This document shows positions 7,306 to 15,157 of a DNA stretch of 37,572 bases, piece by piece. The notes beneath the pieces were generated by a model. It was given only the letters and a program-made list of their open reading frames with translations, was not told the origin of the DNA and searched no databases. The translations under genes and the position numbers were made by a program. The DNA comes from a virus, in the IMG/VR virus record IMGVR_UViG_3300042868_011649, positions 1 to 37,572 of that record. One strand, written 5' to 3'. How positions within the stretch are numbered: the first letter of the stretch is position 1; every line of letters begins with the position of its first letter.

Positions 7306-7740
7306 ATGAATAATAAAATCACAGACTTCATAATGGAAGTCAATGCAGACTTAGATTACACAATATTAGACCAAGTACACAATGGTATTACAGAAGCTAT
7401 AAAACTAAGAGAGATTTTTGTATTCGATGATGATAACGACTCAGCTGAATTTTTTAGACAACGTTCTTTAGCGAGAACTTTTAAACACATCTCTTTAGTA
7501 AGAGAAATTATCGAACCTATGTTAGATAAAGAAGTTTATAAATTTTTCGCGGAAAAAGTTAAAAATATGAGAGAAAAGTTTACAGACGCTAAATTAAAAT
7601 ACCATAAAACAGATAGTTATAGATACAATGTTTCTGCCTCTGGAAAATACAATGAAGATATTATGGAACAGTTTTTAGAGCAAGTAGCAGAAGATTTTAG
7701 ATATATTTTTGAAGGTTTTATTATAGATGTGGAATATTAA
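7306..7740 (+). CDS. Hypothetical phage protein (144 aa)
   Basis: Soluble, helical and acidic. It reads MNNKITDFIMEVNADLDY, has an acidic patch FDDDNDSAEFF, and ends FEGFIIDVEY. No domain recognised. It follows the structured region and its own T-rich leader, and precedes a promoter, so it is probably the last gene of that transcript. Confidence 0.75.
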   Translation: MNNKITDFIMEVNADLDYTILDQVHNGITEAIKLREIFVFDDDNDSAEFFRQRSLARTFKHISLVREIIEPMLDKEVYKFFAEKVKNMREKFTDAKLKYHKTDSYRYNVSASGKYNEDIMEQFLEQVAEDFRYIFEGFIIDVEY

Positions 7741-7752
7741 TCAACAAAATTC

Positions 7753-7783
7753 TTGCACAACTAAAAACAATGATATATCTTTG
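7753..7783 (+). promoter_or_regulatory. Bacteroidota-type promoter (TTGCACAA class)
   Basis: TTG at 7753-7755 in TTGCACAACT, 20 bases, TATCTTTG at 7776-7783. The ATG at 7808 follows by 24 bases. Heads the cluster of very small genes to 8962. Confidence 0.78.
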
Positions 7784-7807
7784 TAGAAGAAATAAAAACA
7801 ACAACTT

Positions 7808-8044
7808 ATGAATCATTTAGGAAGCATTAGAGACAAGTACAGAAACTCAGATATGAAAGCCGAGGAAGATTTAAAACAAATATTTGATACATATTTAATG
7901 GAAAAGTCCGTATTAAAACTACACGGTTTGGAAATAATATATGTTGACTACGGCTTACACAGACTATACCAAAACGGAGAATTCTTAAATGAGGGAGAGG
8001 AGCACTATTGTTTGGAGAGAGCCTATGAAATAATTTATAAATAA
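7808..8044 (+). CDS. Hypothetical protein (78 aa)
   Basis: First gene after the promoter at 7753. Soluble and charged: MNHLGSIRDKYRN at the start, then YLMEKSVLKLHGLEII. No family recognised. Confidence 0.68.
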   Translation: MNHLGSIRDKYRNSDMKAEEDLKQIFDTYLMEKSVLKLHGLEIIYVDYGLHRLYQNGEFLNEGEEHYCLERAYEIIYK

Positions 8045-8053
8045 GAACAGCTT

Positions 8054-8128
8054 ATGAAAGACATTTTATACAGAGCCATAAAAATAAAAGACAGATTACC
8101 TAACATAGGAGAACGAATTTTATTTTAG
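8054..8128 (+). CDS. Tiny ORF (24 aa)
   Basis: ATG nine bases after the previous stop; reads MKDILYRAIKIKDRL and ends GERILF. Kept because it sits in a tight run of same-strand ORFs; it could be non-coding. Confidence 0.35.
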   Translation: MKDILYRAIKIKDRLPNIGERILF

Positions 8129-8151
8129 ATGAAAATTACAAAGGAACTTTT

Positions 8152-8295
8152 ATGAAAGAGTATTTACCCGACGAAGAAATAGAAATTAAGAAAGGTAAAT
8201 TTATACAGATTAAAGACTGTAAAATAGCAACAGATTATTTATTAAATAACTTTACACATTGGCTAGAGAGGTATGAAAACAGAAACAACAACTGA
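8152..8295 (+). CDS. Small hypothetical protein (47 aa)
   Basis: Reads MKEYLPDEEIEIKKGKF and ends HWLERYENRNNN. Amphipathic and charged. Its 3' end overlaps the next ORF by 23 bases, as is common in this cluster. Confidence 0.5.
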   Translation: MKEYLPDEEIEIKKGKFIQIKDCKIATDYLLNNFTHWLERYENRNNN

Positions 8296-8392
8296 AACTA
8301 AAATAACTCTCACAATAGAGGACTTAAAAGAAATACTATGTGAGAAATTCAAACTCAAAAACAACATATATGAGCGATTTTACAGAATTTGA
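8273..8392 (+). CDS. Small hypothetical protein (39 aa)
   Basis: Reads MKTETTTETKITLTIEDL then LKEILCEKFKLKN. A Thr-rich start is followed by a helix. Overlaps both neighbours in different frames. Confidence 0.45.
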   Translation: MKTETTTETKITLTIEDLKEILCEKFKLKNNIYERFYRI

Positions 8393-8447
8393 AGACTACA
8401 GTGAAGACCATATATTCGCGGGAATAATATTAAAAACAGTAAGATGA
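8370..8447 (+). CDS. Tiny acidic ORF (25 aa)
   Basis: Reads MSDFTEFEDYSEDHIF and ends ILKTVR. Its stop overlaps the next start as ATGA, supporting translational coupling. Contains the core TTCGCGGGAA (8415-8424), one of the GC cores seen through the window. Confidence 0.42.
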   Translation: MSDFTEFEDYSEDHIFAGIILKTVR

Positions 8448-8647
8448 GAAAACAAAAATTAGCAGAGGCTCTCAAAGAAGAGTATGAAAGATTGGCAGAC
8501 AGAGGCAATTTAAATTCAGAGGATTATGCCTTAACTATCAAATATTTAGAAATAGGAGAATATCCAAGACACTATAATGACTATGATATGCTCTATGCTT
8601 GTATCGAAGATTTTGAACAGTTATGTATGGATTATGATATTAATTAA
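8444..8647 (+). CDS. Hypothetical protein (67 aa)
   Basis: Starts in the ATGA overlap with the ORF upstream. Reads MRKQKLAEALKEEYERLA and ends LCMDYDIN. Helical and acidic; no family recognised. Confidence 0.65.
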   Translation: MRKQKLAEALKEEYERLADRGNLNSEDYALTIKYLEIGEYPRHYNDYDMLYACIEDFEQLCMDYDIN

Positions 8648-8659
8648 ACAATAGCTAAA

Positions 8660-8962
8660 ATGCACACAATATTTAAAAACATGAATACAGACAGAATTGA
8701 ATTAACAGACGGTTATCACTTAGAGCCTGATGGCTACAGAGGCTTAGTTTTAGTACACGAGGAAATCGGCGAAAAAGAAAATAAAAAGACAGGAGAAATA
8801 GAACCAACAGTAAAAAGACAGTCTCACTTTTATCCTAAATTATCTCAGATTTTCTCTAAATACTTAATGGTAACAACTAATGAAGCAAAATCAATAGAGG
8901 AATTAAAACAGATTTTAGAGAGAGTTGAAGGAAAAATTGACAACATGAAAGATTATTTTTAA
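8660..8962 (+). CDS. Hypothetical protein (100 aa)
   Basis: Reads MHTIFKNMNTDRIELTDGYH; the middle has KKTGEIEPTVKRQSHFYPKL and a C-terminal helix IEELKQILERVEGK. Resembles a small conserved phage protein of unknown role (judged from style only). Last gene before the ribonucleotide reductase promoter. Confidence 0.7.
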   Translation: MHTIFKNMNTDRIELTDGYHLEPDGYRGLVLVHEEIGEKENKKTGEIEPTVKRQSHFYPKLSQIFSKYLMVTTNEAKSIEELKQILERVEGKIDNMKDYF

Positions 8963-8986
8963 AAAACAAATTAAAAATTAATTAAC

Positions 8987-9017
8987 TTGCACAAATCATA
9001 TAAAAGAATTATATTTG
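8987..9017 (+). promoter_or_regulatory. Promoter of the ribonucleotide reductase operon
   Basis: TTG at 8987-8989 in TTGCACAAAT, 20 bases, TATATTTG at 9010-9017. Transcription should start near 9024, giving a leader of about 135 bases before nrdB. Confidence 0.82.
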
Positions 9018-9032
9018 TATCAAATTAAAAAG

Positions 9033-9132
9033 GCTGTCCGAGATAGCGGTGTAAAAGAATCTTTTTTAAGAACTTGGTACACGAAACATAAAAATAATGC
9101 TCCTGTCGCAAATTAATGGCAGGAGTTTTTTT
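9033..9132 (+). promoter_or_regulatory. Structured nrdB leader with terminator-like hairpin
   Basis: GCTGTC/GATAGC with a 3-base loop lies at 9033-9047, and GTGTA (9049-9053) can pair with TACAC (9078-9082). CTCCTG (9100-9105) pairs with CAGGAG (9120-9125), followed by seven T (9126-9132). This is an intrinsic terminator form between the promoter and the nrdB start at 9161, so read-through must be controlled or partial. An attenuator is the simplest reading. The ATG at 9116 lies inside the hairpin and is not the gene start. Confidence 0.6.
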
Positions 9133-9160
9133 GTCTAAAATAATTAAATCAATAATAAAA

Positions 9161-11104
9161 ATGAGTAAATACTTAAATATTACAAATGGTGAACGTAACA
9201 CTAAATTTCCTATCTACCACACAGAGTTGTGGGATTATTTTAAAAAACAACAACAAGCTATTTGGACAGCAGAAGAATTAGATTTAAGTAAAGATACTTT
9301 TGAAGGGATACCTGATAAAACAGTTTCTATTTTAAAACATCTATTAGGTTTCTTTGGTGTTTCTGATAGTATAGTTCAAGATAATTTAGCCGATGAAATT
9401 ATTTCAGAATTTTCCTCTATTGAAGAGATTAAATCTAACTATGTTTATCAAGCATATATAGAAGATGTCCATTGTGTCAGTTTTGATACAAAAATCCTTA
9501 CAGATAAAGGGCAATTAAAAATTGGGAAATTAGTCGGAGAATCGGTTAATGTATGGAACGGGGAAGAATTTTCAAAGGTAAGAATTGTTGAAACAGGTGT
9601 TCAAGATTTATATAGAGTTACCTTATCCGATGGTAGTTATATAGATTGTACAGATGGGCATAAGTGGTTCATAAGACATGGTAATCAAAACCACCCAGAA
9701 AATTGTAAGTTAATAAAAAAACCAACAAACACATTAAGTTTAGGGGATGTTATATATGATTTCAATTTACCAATTGTAGATTTACAAGACGAAGATTTTT
9801 TACTAAATCCTTATATACATGGATTCTTTTGTGCAGATGGTAGTTACACAAATAATGCACCATATATTAAATTATATGGAGAAAAGAAGAATCTTTTGCC
9901 TTATTTTGGAGATTTAAGTGCAGAACGTAAAGATATTTATAAGTTCTACCTAACCAATAAATTAAATAAACCTAAGTTTTTTACACCAATAAACTATTCA
10001 GTAAAAACAAAAATAGAGTGGTTAGAGGGGCTTTTTGATGGTGACGGCTGTATAAATTATAATAAAAAAAGGACAGCTACTGCTATTCAGTATACTTCAA
10101 TAAACTTAGATTTCATAAAAAATGTAAAACTTTTACTAACTACTTTAGGAATATCTGCAAATTTAAAAGTGGCTAAAAAAGAAGGGTTTAGTTTATTACC
10201 TGATGGTAAAGGAGCTAACAGACTATATGAAACAAAAGAGTTATACTGCTTGTATATAACAACAGCAAACGTTAAAAAGCTCGCTAAGTTAGGGTTTAAT
10301 CCTAAAAGGTTACAGATTAAAACTGATGAATTAGTTGTAGAAAGAAAAAAGTTAATTAAAGTTGTAAATATAGAAAAAATACAGACCGAGATGACTTATT
10401 GTTTTAGCGAGCCTCTTAGAAATGCAGGGGTATTTAATGGTATTCTGACAGGGCAAAGCGAAACATATAGTAGATTAATTGAACAACTTATAAAAGATGA
10501 CCAAGAAAAGTTTGAAATGTTTAATGCTATTAAGACCAATCCCATTGTAGCTGAAAAAGTTAAGTGGGCTAAAAAATGGTTAGAGAATGGCAGTTTAATT
10601 CAAAGAGTAGTTGCGTTCTCATTGGTTGAGGGAATGGCTTTTAGTTCTACTTTTGCTTTTTTAATGTTTTTCCGCCAAAAATATCCACAATTAGCGGGAC
10701 TTGGACAAGCAAATGAATTGATTTTAATTGATGAATTAATGCACATGAACTTTGCAATACTTCTTTATAACAAATATATTAAAGATGATTATAAGTTACC
10801 ACAAGAAGAAGTTAGAGAGATGATTTTAGACTGTTATAACACTGAAAAACTATTTGTAGAGTCTATCTATGAGCAAGGAGATGTTATTGGTTTACCAAAA
10901 GAGAAGATGTTACAATATGTTCAATATGTTGCTGATAATTTACTTTATTATTATCAACTACCATTAGAATTTAACGTTTCACAACCTTTGGATTTTATGT
11001 CGAACATTAGTTTAGTAGTAAGACAAAACTTTTTTGAAAGTAAGAGCGGTGCATATCAAAAATTGGAAAATATGGGTGGGGATTTATTTAATGATGATTT
11101 TTAA
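9161..11104 (+). CDS. nrdB: Class I ribonucleotide reductase small subunit, intein-containing
   Basis: 647 residues from ATG 9161 (MSKYLNITNGERN), preceded by an A-rich start region. Removing the 328-residue intein leaves about 319, normal for a phage R2. Metal-site signatures: WTAEELDLSKD near 40, AYIEDVH (Glu101, His104), VEGMAFSS (Glu) and LIDELMHMNF (Glu and His). The radical Tyr is in SETYS, directly after the intein. R2 holds the metal/tyrosyl cofactor that starts ribonucleotide reduction by NrdA. The partner nrdA is downstream, separated by a methylase gene. Function depends on intein splicing because the insertion falls between metal ligand His104 and the radical Tyr. Confidence 0.95.
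   Translation: MSKYLNITNGERNTKFPIYHTELWDYFKKQQQAIWTAEELDLSKDTFEGIPDKTVSILKHLLGFFGVSDSIVQDNLADEIISEFSSIEEIKSNYVYQAYIEDVHCVSFDTKILTDKGQLKIGKLVGESVNVWNGEEFSKVRIVETGVQDLYRVTLSDGSYIDCTDGHKWFIRHGNQNHPENCKLIKKPTNTLSLGDVIYDFNLPIVDLQDEDFLLNPYIHGFFCADGSYTNNAPYIKLYGEKKNLLPYFGDLSAERKDIYKFYLTNKLNKPKFFTPINYSVKTKIEWLEGLFDGDGCINYNKKRTATAIQYTSINLDFIKNVKLLLTTLGISANLKVAKKEGFSLLPDGKGANRLYETKELYCLYITTANVKKLAKLGFNPKRLQIKTDELVVERKKLIKVVNIEKIQTEMTYCFSEPLRNAGVFNGILTGQSETYSRLIEQLIKDDQEKFEMFNAIKTNPIVAEKVKWAKKWLENGSLIQRVVAFSLVEGMAFSSTFAFLMFFRQKYPQLAGLGQANELILIDELMHMNFAILLYNKYIKDDYKLPQEEVREMILDCYNTEKLFVESIYEQGDVIGLPKEKMLQYVQYVADNLLYYYQLPLEFNVSQPLDFMSNISLVVRQNFFESKSGAYQKLENMGGDLFNDDF
9473..10456 (+). mobile_element. Intein with LAGLIDADG homing endonuclease in NrdB
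   Basis: The N-terminal splice block is CVSFDTKILTDKGQ (Cys1), and a later TDGHKWF is the block B Thr/His region. Two LAGLIDADG-type motifs follow, GFFCADGSYTNN and LEGLFDGDGCINYN. The C-terminal block is AGVFNGILTGQ, followed by extein Ser433. The last intein residue is Gln instead of the usual Asn, and the nucleophile downstream is Ser. Both endonuclease motifs keep their acidic residue, so homing activity may be intact. The insertion point is the conserved R2 active-site strand, as expected for inteins. Confidence 0.9.
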
Positions 11105-11107
11105 TAT

Positions 11108-11866
11108 ATGAAATACATGGGAAGCAAGGCACGATTTACCAAAGAAATTTTGCCGATAATATTAAAAGATAGAACAACCGACCAATGGTATATTGAGCCA
11201 TTTGCAGGTGGAATGAACGCTATTTGCGAGGTAGGTGGTAATAGGCTTGCCAATGATAAAAACTACCACTTAATTGAAATGTGGAAAGGGTTAGCAAATG
11301 GAATTAAATATCCAACGGACATACCAAAAGAATTGTATGACCTTGCAAGAGATGTTTACAACGGCAGAGAAACAAGATTTGAACATAAAACGAATATAAC
11401 TGATGATATGGTGGGTTGGATTGGTTGGATGGGTTCTGCAAACGGTAGATTTTTTGATGGCGGATATTCGGGTAAATCAAATACAAAAATTGGAACGGTA
11501 AGAGATTACATTAAGGAAGCAATAAGTAATATTGAAAAGCAATTACCAAAGATGTGGGGTGTTCAATTTGAGAACAAAGATTATACTGAATTGGAAATAC
11601 CCGCAAACAGTATTATTTATTGCGACATTCCATATCAAGGAACTAAACAATACTCCACATCAAAAGACTTTAATCATTCAAATTTTTGGATTTGGTGCAG
11701 AGAAAAGGCAAAGCAAGGACACACAATTTTTGTAAGTGAATATGAAGCACCTACTGATTTTGAATGTGTTTGGCAAAAGGAAGCAAAATCTTCTTTATCG
11801 GCAAATGGTAAAATCGGTGGTAATAAGGTAAGCGTGGAAAAACTTTTTAAACTAAGAAATAATTAA
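11108..11866 (+). CDS. D12-class (Dam-like) adenine methyltransferase
   Basis: 252 residues. The N-terminus MKYMGSKARFTKEILPII and then YIEPFAGGMNAI (SAM-binding FxGG motif I) are typical of the D12 class. The catalytic motif reads IIYCDIPYQGTKQY, DIPY in place of the common DPPY. A target-recognition insertion lies between about 70 and 165. It starts 3 bases after the nrdB stop and ends directly before nrdA, so it splits the reductase operon. Family members often methylate GATC, but I see no GATC in this window, so its target is likely different. Probably anti-restriction. Confidence 0.9.
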   Translation: MKYMGSKARFTKEILPIILKDRTTDQWYIEPFAGGMNAICEVGGNRLANDKNYHLIEMWKGLANGIKYPTDIPKELYDLARDVYNGRETRFEHKTNITDDMVGWIGWMGSANGRFFDGGYSGKSNTKIGTVRDYIKEAISNIEKQLPKMWGVQFENKDYTELEIPANSIIYCDIPYQGTKQYSTSKDFNHSNFWIWCREKAKQGHTIFVSEYEAPTDFECVWQKEAKSSLSANGKIGGNKVSVEKLFKLRNN

Positions 11867-13999
11867 ATGAAGATAATAAAAACTAACGGAAAAGAGGAAA
11901 GCTTTTCACCAAACAAAATTTTAAACAGAATTAAGAAGCAAGGGGAGGGTTTAAACGTAGATTGTGATACGTTAACACAATCAGTTATAGGACAAATTAA
12001 AGATGGTATAACCACTAATGAGATTGATGAAATCATTATTAGCGAGGCTTTGGGTAAGATTGTATTAGATTCTGATTATAGTTTTTTTGCGGCGAGAATT
12101 GCCTTAACAAGAGATTTCCGCAAAACAAATAAAAACAGATTTTCTTTTGACATAGACAAAGATATTAAATATGATTATTTAGCCTATTCGACATTTAAAA
12201 AAACCTATCAACAAGGAAATGAAACTCCGCAAGAAATGTATGCAAGAATAGCAGACTACTTTGGAGAAACAACAGAAGAAAAGCAAGAAATGTTTGATAT
12301 GCTAATTTCAAAACAAATTAATTTTGCTACACCTACAACTTTAAATGCTGGAACAGGTTCTGAAACTTTTATAAGTTGTGATTCCAGTATGTTGGCAGGG
12401 GATGACCTTGATTCAATACAAGAAAGTTTAAAAGAGATTGCAAAATCAAGTAAAAATGGTGCTGGTATAGGTGTTTATATTGGTAATATAAGAAGTAGTA
12501 AATCAAGAGTAGGAGGTCAAGGTTTTGCAAGTGGTGTAGTTCGTTTAGCGGATATGATGCAAGCCACTTTAAGGTTTTACAATCAAAAGGGCAGAAGACC
12601 TGGAAGTGCCTCAATATATTTACCAATTTATCATAAAGATATTATTCCGTTTTTAGAATTAAGACTAAACGAGGGAGATGAGAGATTAAGAACAAGAGAT
12701 ATTTTCACAGGAGTTGTTATCAATGATTTCTTTATGGAATCGTTAATTAACCAAAAAGACTTTTATCTGTTTTGTCCTTATGACCTTGAAAAACATAATA
12801 TTAGATTATATGAATTAGTAGGGCAAGAAGCGACAGATGCTTATAATAAAGCAGTTGAATTAGGTATTGGCGAAAAAATAAACCCTTTAGAAATTTGGCA
12901 AAAAATGATTGCATCACAAGTTTCAACAGGAACACCTTACATAAACTACATAGATACTATTAATAAGTATAATATGCAAAGACATTTAGGTGTTGTAAAG
13001 TCAACTCAACTTTGTGCAGAAATAACCAACATAGCAACCCCTGATGAAACAGGGCAATGCGCTTTAGGTTCTATTCCTTTACCATATTGCAAAGATATAA
13101 AAAAAGCGGCAGAGGTACTATGTTATAATATTAATAGAGTAATTGACAGAAATAAATATCCAACAGAAAGAGCTTTAAAAGGTGGATTAAATCAAAGGTC
13201 AGTTGGAATCGGTGTTGCTGGTTTAGCAGAGTATTTATATGATAGAGGATTACATTTTGAACACCCTGACGCACCAAAAGAAATGAAAGAGGTAATGAAA
13301 CAGATTTATGAAGGAGCAATTAAAGGTAGTCAAAGATATTATGAAGATTACGGTATTCAATTTAAAGATTATGAAAAATCAGATTATGCAACTTGGAATT
13401 TACACCCCTGTAAGTATGGAATAGACATTAAAGATTTAGATGTTGATACTTCTAAACCAGTTTGTAACACCTTATTTGTAGCTTTAATGCCAACAGCATC
13501 AAGTTCTAATTTATTATCTTGCACAGAGGGATTTGAAGTTCCACAATCTATGATGTATGTTAGAAAATTAGATAAAGGTGAATTTGTAGTAGTTCAAGAT
13601 ACTTTAGTAAAAGAATTAAAAGCTATTGGTTTGTGGGATAAAGATATGGCAGATATGATTATCCAAGCAGAAGGTAGTATTCAAAGTATTGCATTTATAC
13701 CAAAACCTATAAGAGATAAGTATAAAACAGCTTATGAAGTAAAGCAAAGACATAGGATTGATATGTTAGCAGAATCTGCTCCTTTTATAGACCAATCTTA
13801 CAGTTTTAATACTTATTACTTGGATGCTGATTTTACTAAGATTTCAAGTGCTTTAATTTATGCGTGGCAAAAAGGATTAAAAACGGGTGTCTATTACACT
13901 CGCACAAAAAAGAAAAAAGTAGGAACTGAATCTTTATATAAAAGAACTGTTTTTGAAAAGCCAAAAGAGGGAGAGGATTGTTTAGCCTGTTCTGCATAA
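11867..13999 (+). CDS. nrdA: Class I ribonucleotide reductase large subunit
   Basis: 710 residues, complete. Residues 1 to about 90 form an ATP-cone (KIIKTNGKEESFSPNKI), the allosteric site. Core motifs: FATPTTLNAGT, FISCDSSM (first redox Cys), NGAGIGVYIGNIRS, STQLCAEITN (thiyl Cys and the Glu two residues on), ETGQCALGSI (second redox Cys), PTASSSNLLSCTEG (loop), and QSYSFNTYYLDADF with the radical-transfer tyrosines. The C-terminal CLACSA is the thioredoxin/glutaredoxin-accepting CxxC. It reduces ribonucleotides to deoxyribonucleotides together with NrdB. Starts immediately after the methylase stop; ends at a clear terminator. Confidence 0.96.
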   Translation: MKIIKTNGKEESFSPNKILNRIKKQGEGLNVDCDTLTQSVIGQIKDGITTNEIDEIIISEALGKIVLDSDYSFFAARIALTRDFRKTNKNRFSFDIDKDIKYDYLAYSTFKKTYQQGNETPQEMYARIADYFGETTEEKQEMFDMLISKQINFATPTTLNAGTGSETFISCDSSMLAGDDLDSIQESLKEIAKSSKNGAGIGVYIGNIRSSKSRVGGQGFASGVVRLADMMQATLRFYNQKGRRPGSASIYLPIYHKDIIPFLELRLNEGDERLRTRDIFTGVVINDFFMESLINQKDFYLFCPYDLEKHNIRLYELVGQEATDAYNKAVELGIGEKINPLEIWQKMIASQVSTGTPYINYIDTINKYNMQRHLGVVKSTQLCAEITNIATPDETGQCALGSIPLPYCKDIKKAAEVLCYNINRVIDRNKYPTERALKGGLNQRSVGIGVAGLAEYLYDRGLHFEHPDAPKEMKEVMKQIYEGAIKGSQRYYEDYGIQFKDYEKSDYATWNLHPCKYGIDIKDLDVDTSKPVCNTLFVALMPTASSSNLLSCTEGFEVPQSMMYVRKLDKGEFVVVQDTLVKELKAIGLWDKDMADMIIQAEGSIQSIAFIPKPIRDKYKTAYEVKQRHRIDMLAESAPFIDQSYSFNTYYLDADFTKISSALIYAWQKGLKTGVYYTRTKKKKVGTESLYKRTVFEKPKEGEDCLACSA

Positions 14000-14004
14000 A
14001 ACCA

Positions 14005-14030
14005 AATCCTCCTTAATTGGGGGATTTTTT
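14005..14030 (+). terminator. Intrinsic terminator of the nrd operon
   Basis: AATCCTCC (14005-14012) pairs with GGGGGATT (14019-14026) around TTAATT, followed by TTTT. It starts six bases after the nrdA stop. Confidence 0.85.
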
Positions 14031-14060
14031 ATGCTCTCTACGTTTTTTAACACAAATAAC

Positions 14061-14091
14061 TTGCACAGTTAAAAAATAGGTTATATATTTG
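14061..14091 (+). promoter_or_regulatory. Bacteroidota-type promoter (TTGCACA class)
   Basis: TTG at 14061-14063 in TTGCACAGTT, 20 bases, TATATTTG at 14084-14091. The ATG at 14105 is 13 bases on. Confidence 0.82.
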
Positions 14092-14104
14092 CCGTATAAA
14101 ACAG

Positions 14105-14326
14105 ATGAATATGACAACAACAGATTTTTTATTCTCCTTTACTTTAGTATTTGGAGTTTTACATTTACTAAGTTTTACAAAATTATTTAATGTACCTCTT
14201 GTAACTTTTACAGAAGTTTTTACAATTGTAACGCCTAAATGGCTAAAGCTTGTAGGGTTTTGGATTTTTTACAGTTCTCTTTTTTATCAGTCTTATTTTT
14301 GGGCGAGATTTTTAAACATTATATAA
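14105..14326 (+). CDS. Small membrane protein (73 aa)
   Basis: Two hydrophobic stretches: residues 6-25 (FLFSFTLVFGVLHLLSF) and about 47-67 (LVGFWIFYSSLFYQSYF). No lipobox. A phage inner-membrane protein of unknown role, directly behind a promoter. A holin-like role is possible, but there is no lysis gene next to it. Confidence 0.7.
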   Translation: MNMTTTDFLFSFTLVFGVLHLLSFTKLFNVPLVTFTEVFTIVTPKWLKLVGFWIFYSSLFYQSYFWARFLNII

Positions 14327-14336
14327 TATAAGCATT

Positions 14337-14486
14337 ATGAAATATTTAATATTTTTAAAAAACAGAATTGGTGGAGGTAGGTATTTTGGGTACTTTAACA
14401 GCGGGTACTTCCATATCTATGATGAACTTAAAGGTAGTTTTACTGTACATGAAAGAAATGTTAAAAGAAGTTATCTAAAAAATTAG
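14337..14486 (+). CDS. Small basic protein (49 aa)
   Basis: Reads MKYLIFLKNRIGGGRYFGYF and ends VKRSYLKN. Basic, with a Gly/aromatic-rich middle. Its stop (TAG, 14484-14486) shares its last base with a GTG codon; the next gene's ATG is at 14489. Confidence 0.55.
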   Translation: MKYLIFLKNRIGGGRYFGYFNSGYFHIYDELKGSFTVHERNVKRSYLKN

Positions 14487-14488
14487 TG

Positions 14489-14683
14489 ATGGAAAACTTA
14501 TTAGAAAAATTGACAAAAGAAGATTTGATTAAAGTAATTGGTAATATTTCCGATACAATTCAAAGTACCTATGAATGGAAAGGACACGGAATGTTAGAAG
14601 CAGATGCGGAAATAATTACAAAGATTGGAAATGCTTGTAAAGAGTATTGCGTTAAAAATGATTGGACATTGCCTATTGTGTAG
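14489..14683 (+). CDS. Hypothetical protein (64 aa)
   Basis: Reads MENLLEKLTKEDLIKVIGN and ends KNDWTLPIV. The GTG at 14486 is possible but the ATG at 14489 is preferred. Soluble and helical, no family recognised. Its stop codon lies in the right arm of a terminator hairpin. Confidence 0.65.
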   Translation: MENLLEKLTKEDLIKVIGNISDTIQSTYEWKGHGMLEADAEIITKIGNACKEYCVKNDWTLPIV

Positions 14684-14699
14684 GCAATTTTATTTTATT
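14668..14699 (+). terminator. Intrinsic terminator overlapping the stop codon of 14489-14683
   Basis: ATTGCCTA (14668-14675), loop TTGTG, TAGGCAAT (14681-14688), then TTTATTTTATT. The right arm begins with the stop codon TAG. Confidence 0.75.
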
Positions 14700-14713
14700 G
14701 CTTACGTAGTTTT

Positions 14714-14824
14714 GCAGTTACACGAGCGGTTGAGGTAAAAAAAGCCTATACTTTCGGAGTTGAAACAGAACTTAAAAACAATAACAGAAAATTAAAAACA
14801 AAGCCCAAACTGCCGTGTAACTGC
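14714..14824 (+). repeat. 11-bp perfect inverted repeat in a gene-free gap
   Basis: GCAGTTACACG (14714-14724) and CGTGTAACTGC (14814-14824) are perfect complements 89 bases apart, with a further imperfect match (AGCGGTT/AAACTGC) just inside. A short hairpin CTGCT/AGCAG follows at 14821-14836 and would compete with the long pairing. No gene lies in 14684-14873. It resembles the fold of a cassette-type or small mobile element, but I cannot assign a class. Confidence 0.5.
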
Positions 14825-14873
14825 TGTTATAAGCAGGTGTAGGTAATTAAAAAATAACTTAAATTATAAAATT

Positions 14874-15080
14874 ATGTTTAAAAAAAGAAAATGGAGTAAA
14901 TGGGAACATATTAGTTTTGTTCAAGATTTTAGAAGTGGAATAAAAACAGTTGAATTATTGAGGCGTGAAGATGAATTAACTGGGTTGGTAGAATGGAAGC
15001 GGATTTATGTAAAAAGTTGCGTTCATAATCTTGTTGGGTTATTGTCTAATTTATGGACTAAACGTAACACTTGCTTATAA
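14874..15080 (+). CDS. Small basic hypothetical protein (68 aa)
   Basis: Reads MFKKRKWSKWEHISFVQDF and ends LWTKRNTCL. Basic with a Trp-rich start. Its stop TAA (15078-15080) is the first three bases of repeat copy B. Cassette-like gene: isolated, with its own leader and no overlap with neighbours. Confidence 0.55.
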   Translation: MFKKRKWSKWEHISFVQDFRSGIKTVELLRREDELTGLVEWKRIYVKSCVHNLVGLLSNLWTKRNTCL

Positions 15081-15157
15081 CGTTTGGTCGCTTTGTCTAG
15101 TGGCGTAATTTAAGACTAGACTTTACAAAAATACACTAACTTTTAAATTTAAAAAAT
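15078..15157 (+). repeat. Stop-anchored repeat, copy B
   Basis: Begins TAACG (TAA is the stop of the gene upstream), then GTCGCTTTGT. The stem is GTCTAGT (15105-15111) pairing with ACTAGAC, and the end is CTAACTTTTAAATTTAAAA before the ATG at 15158. Same order of elements as copies A and C, with a different but complementary stem. Confidence 0.62.

Noticed and set aside
9116-9160. Longer NrdB start (MAGVFLSKIIKS)
   Set aside because: The ATG lies inside the terminator-like hairpin; NrdB homology begins at 9161 (MSKYLNI).
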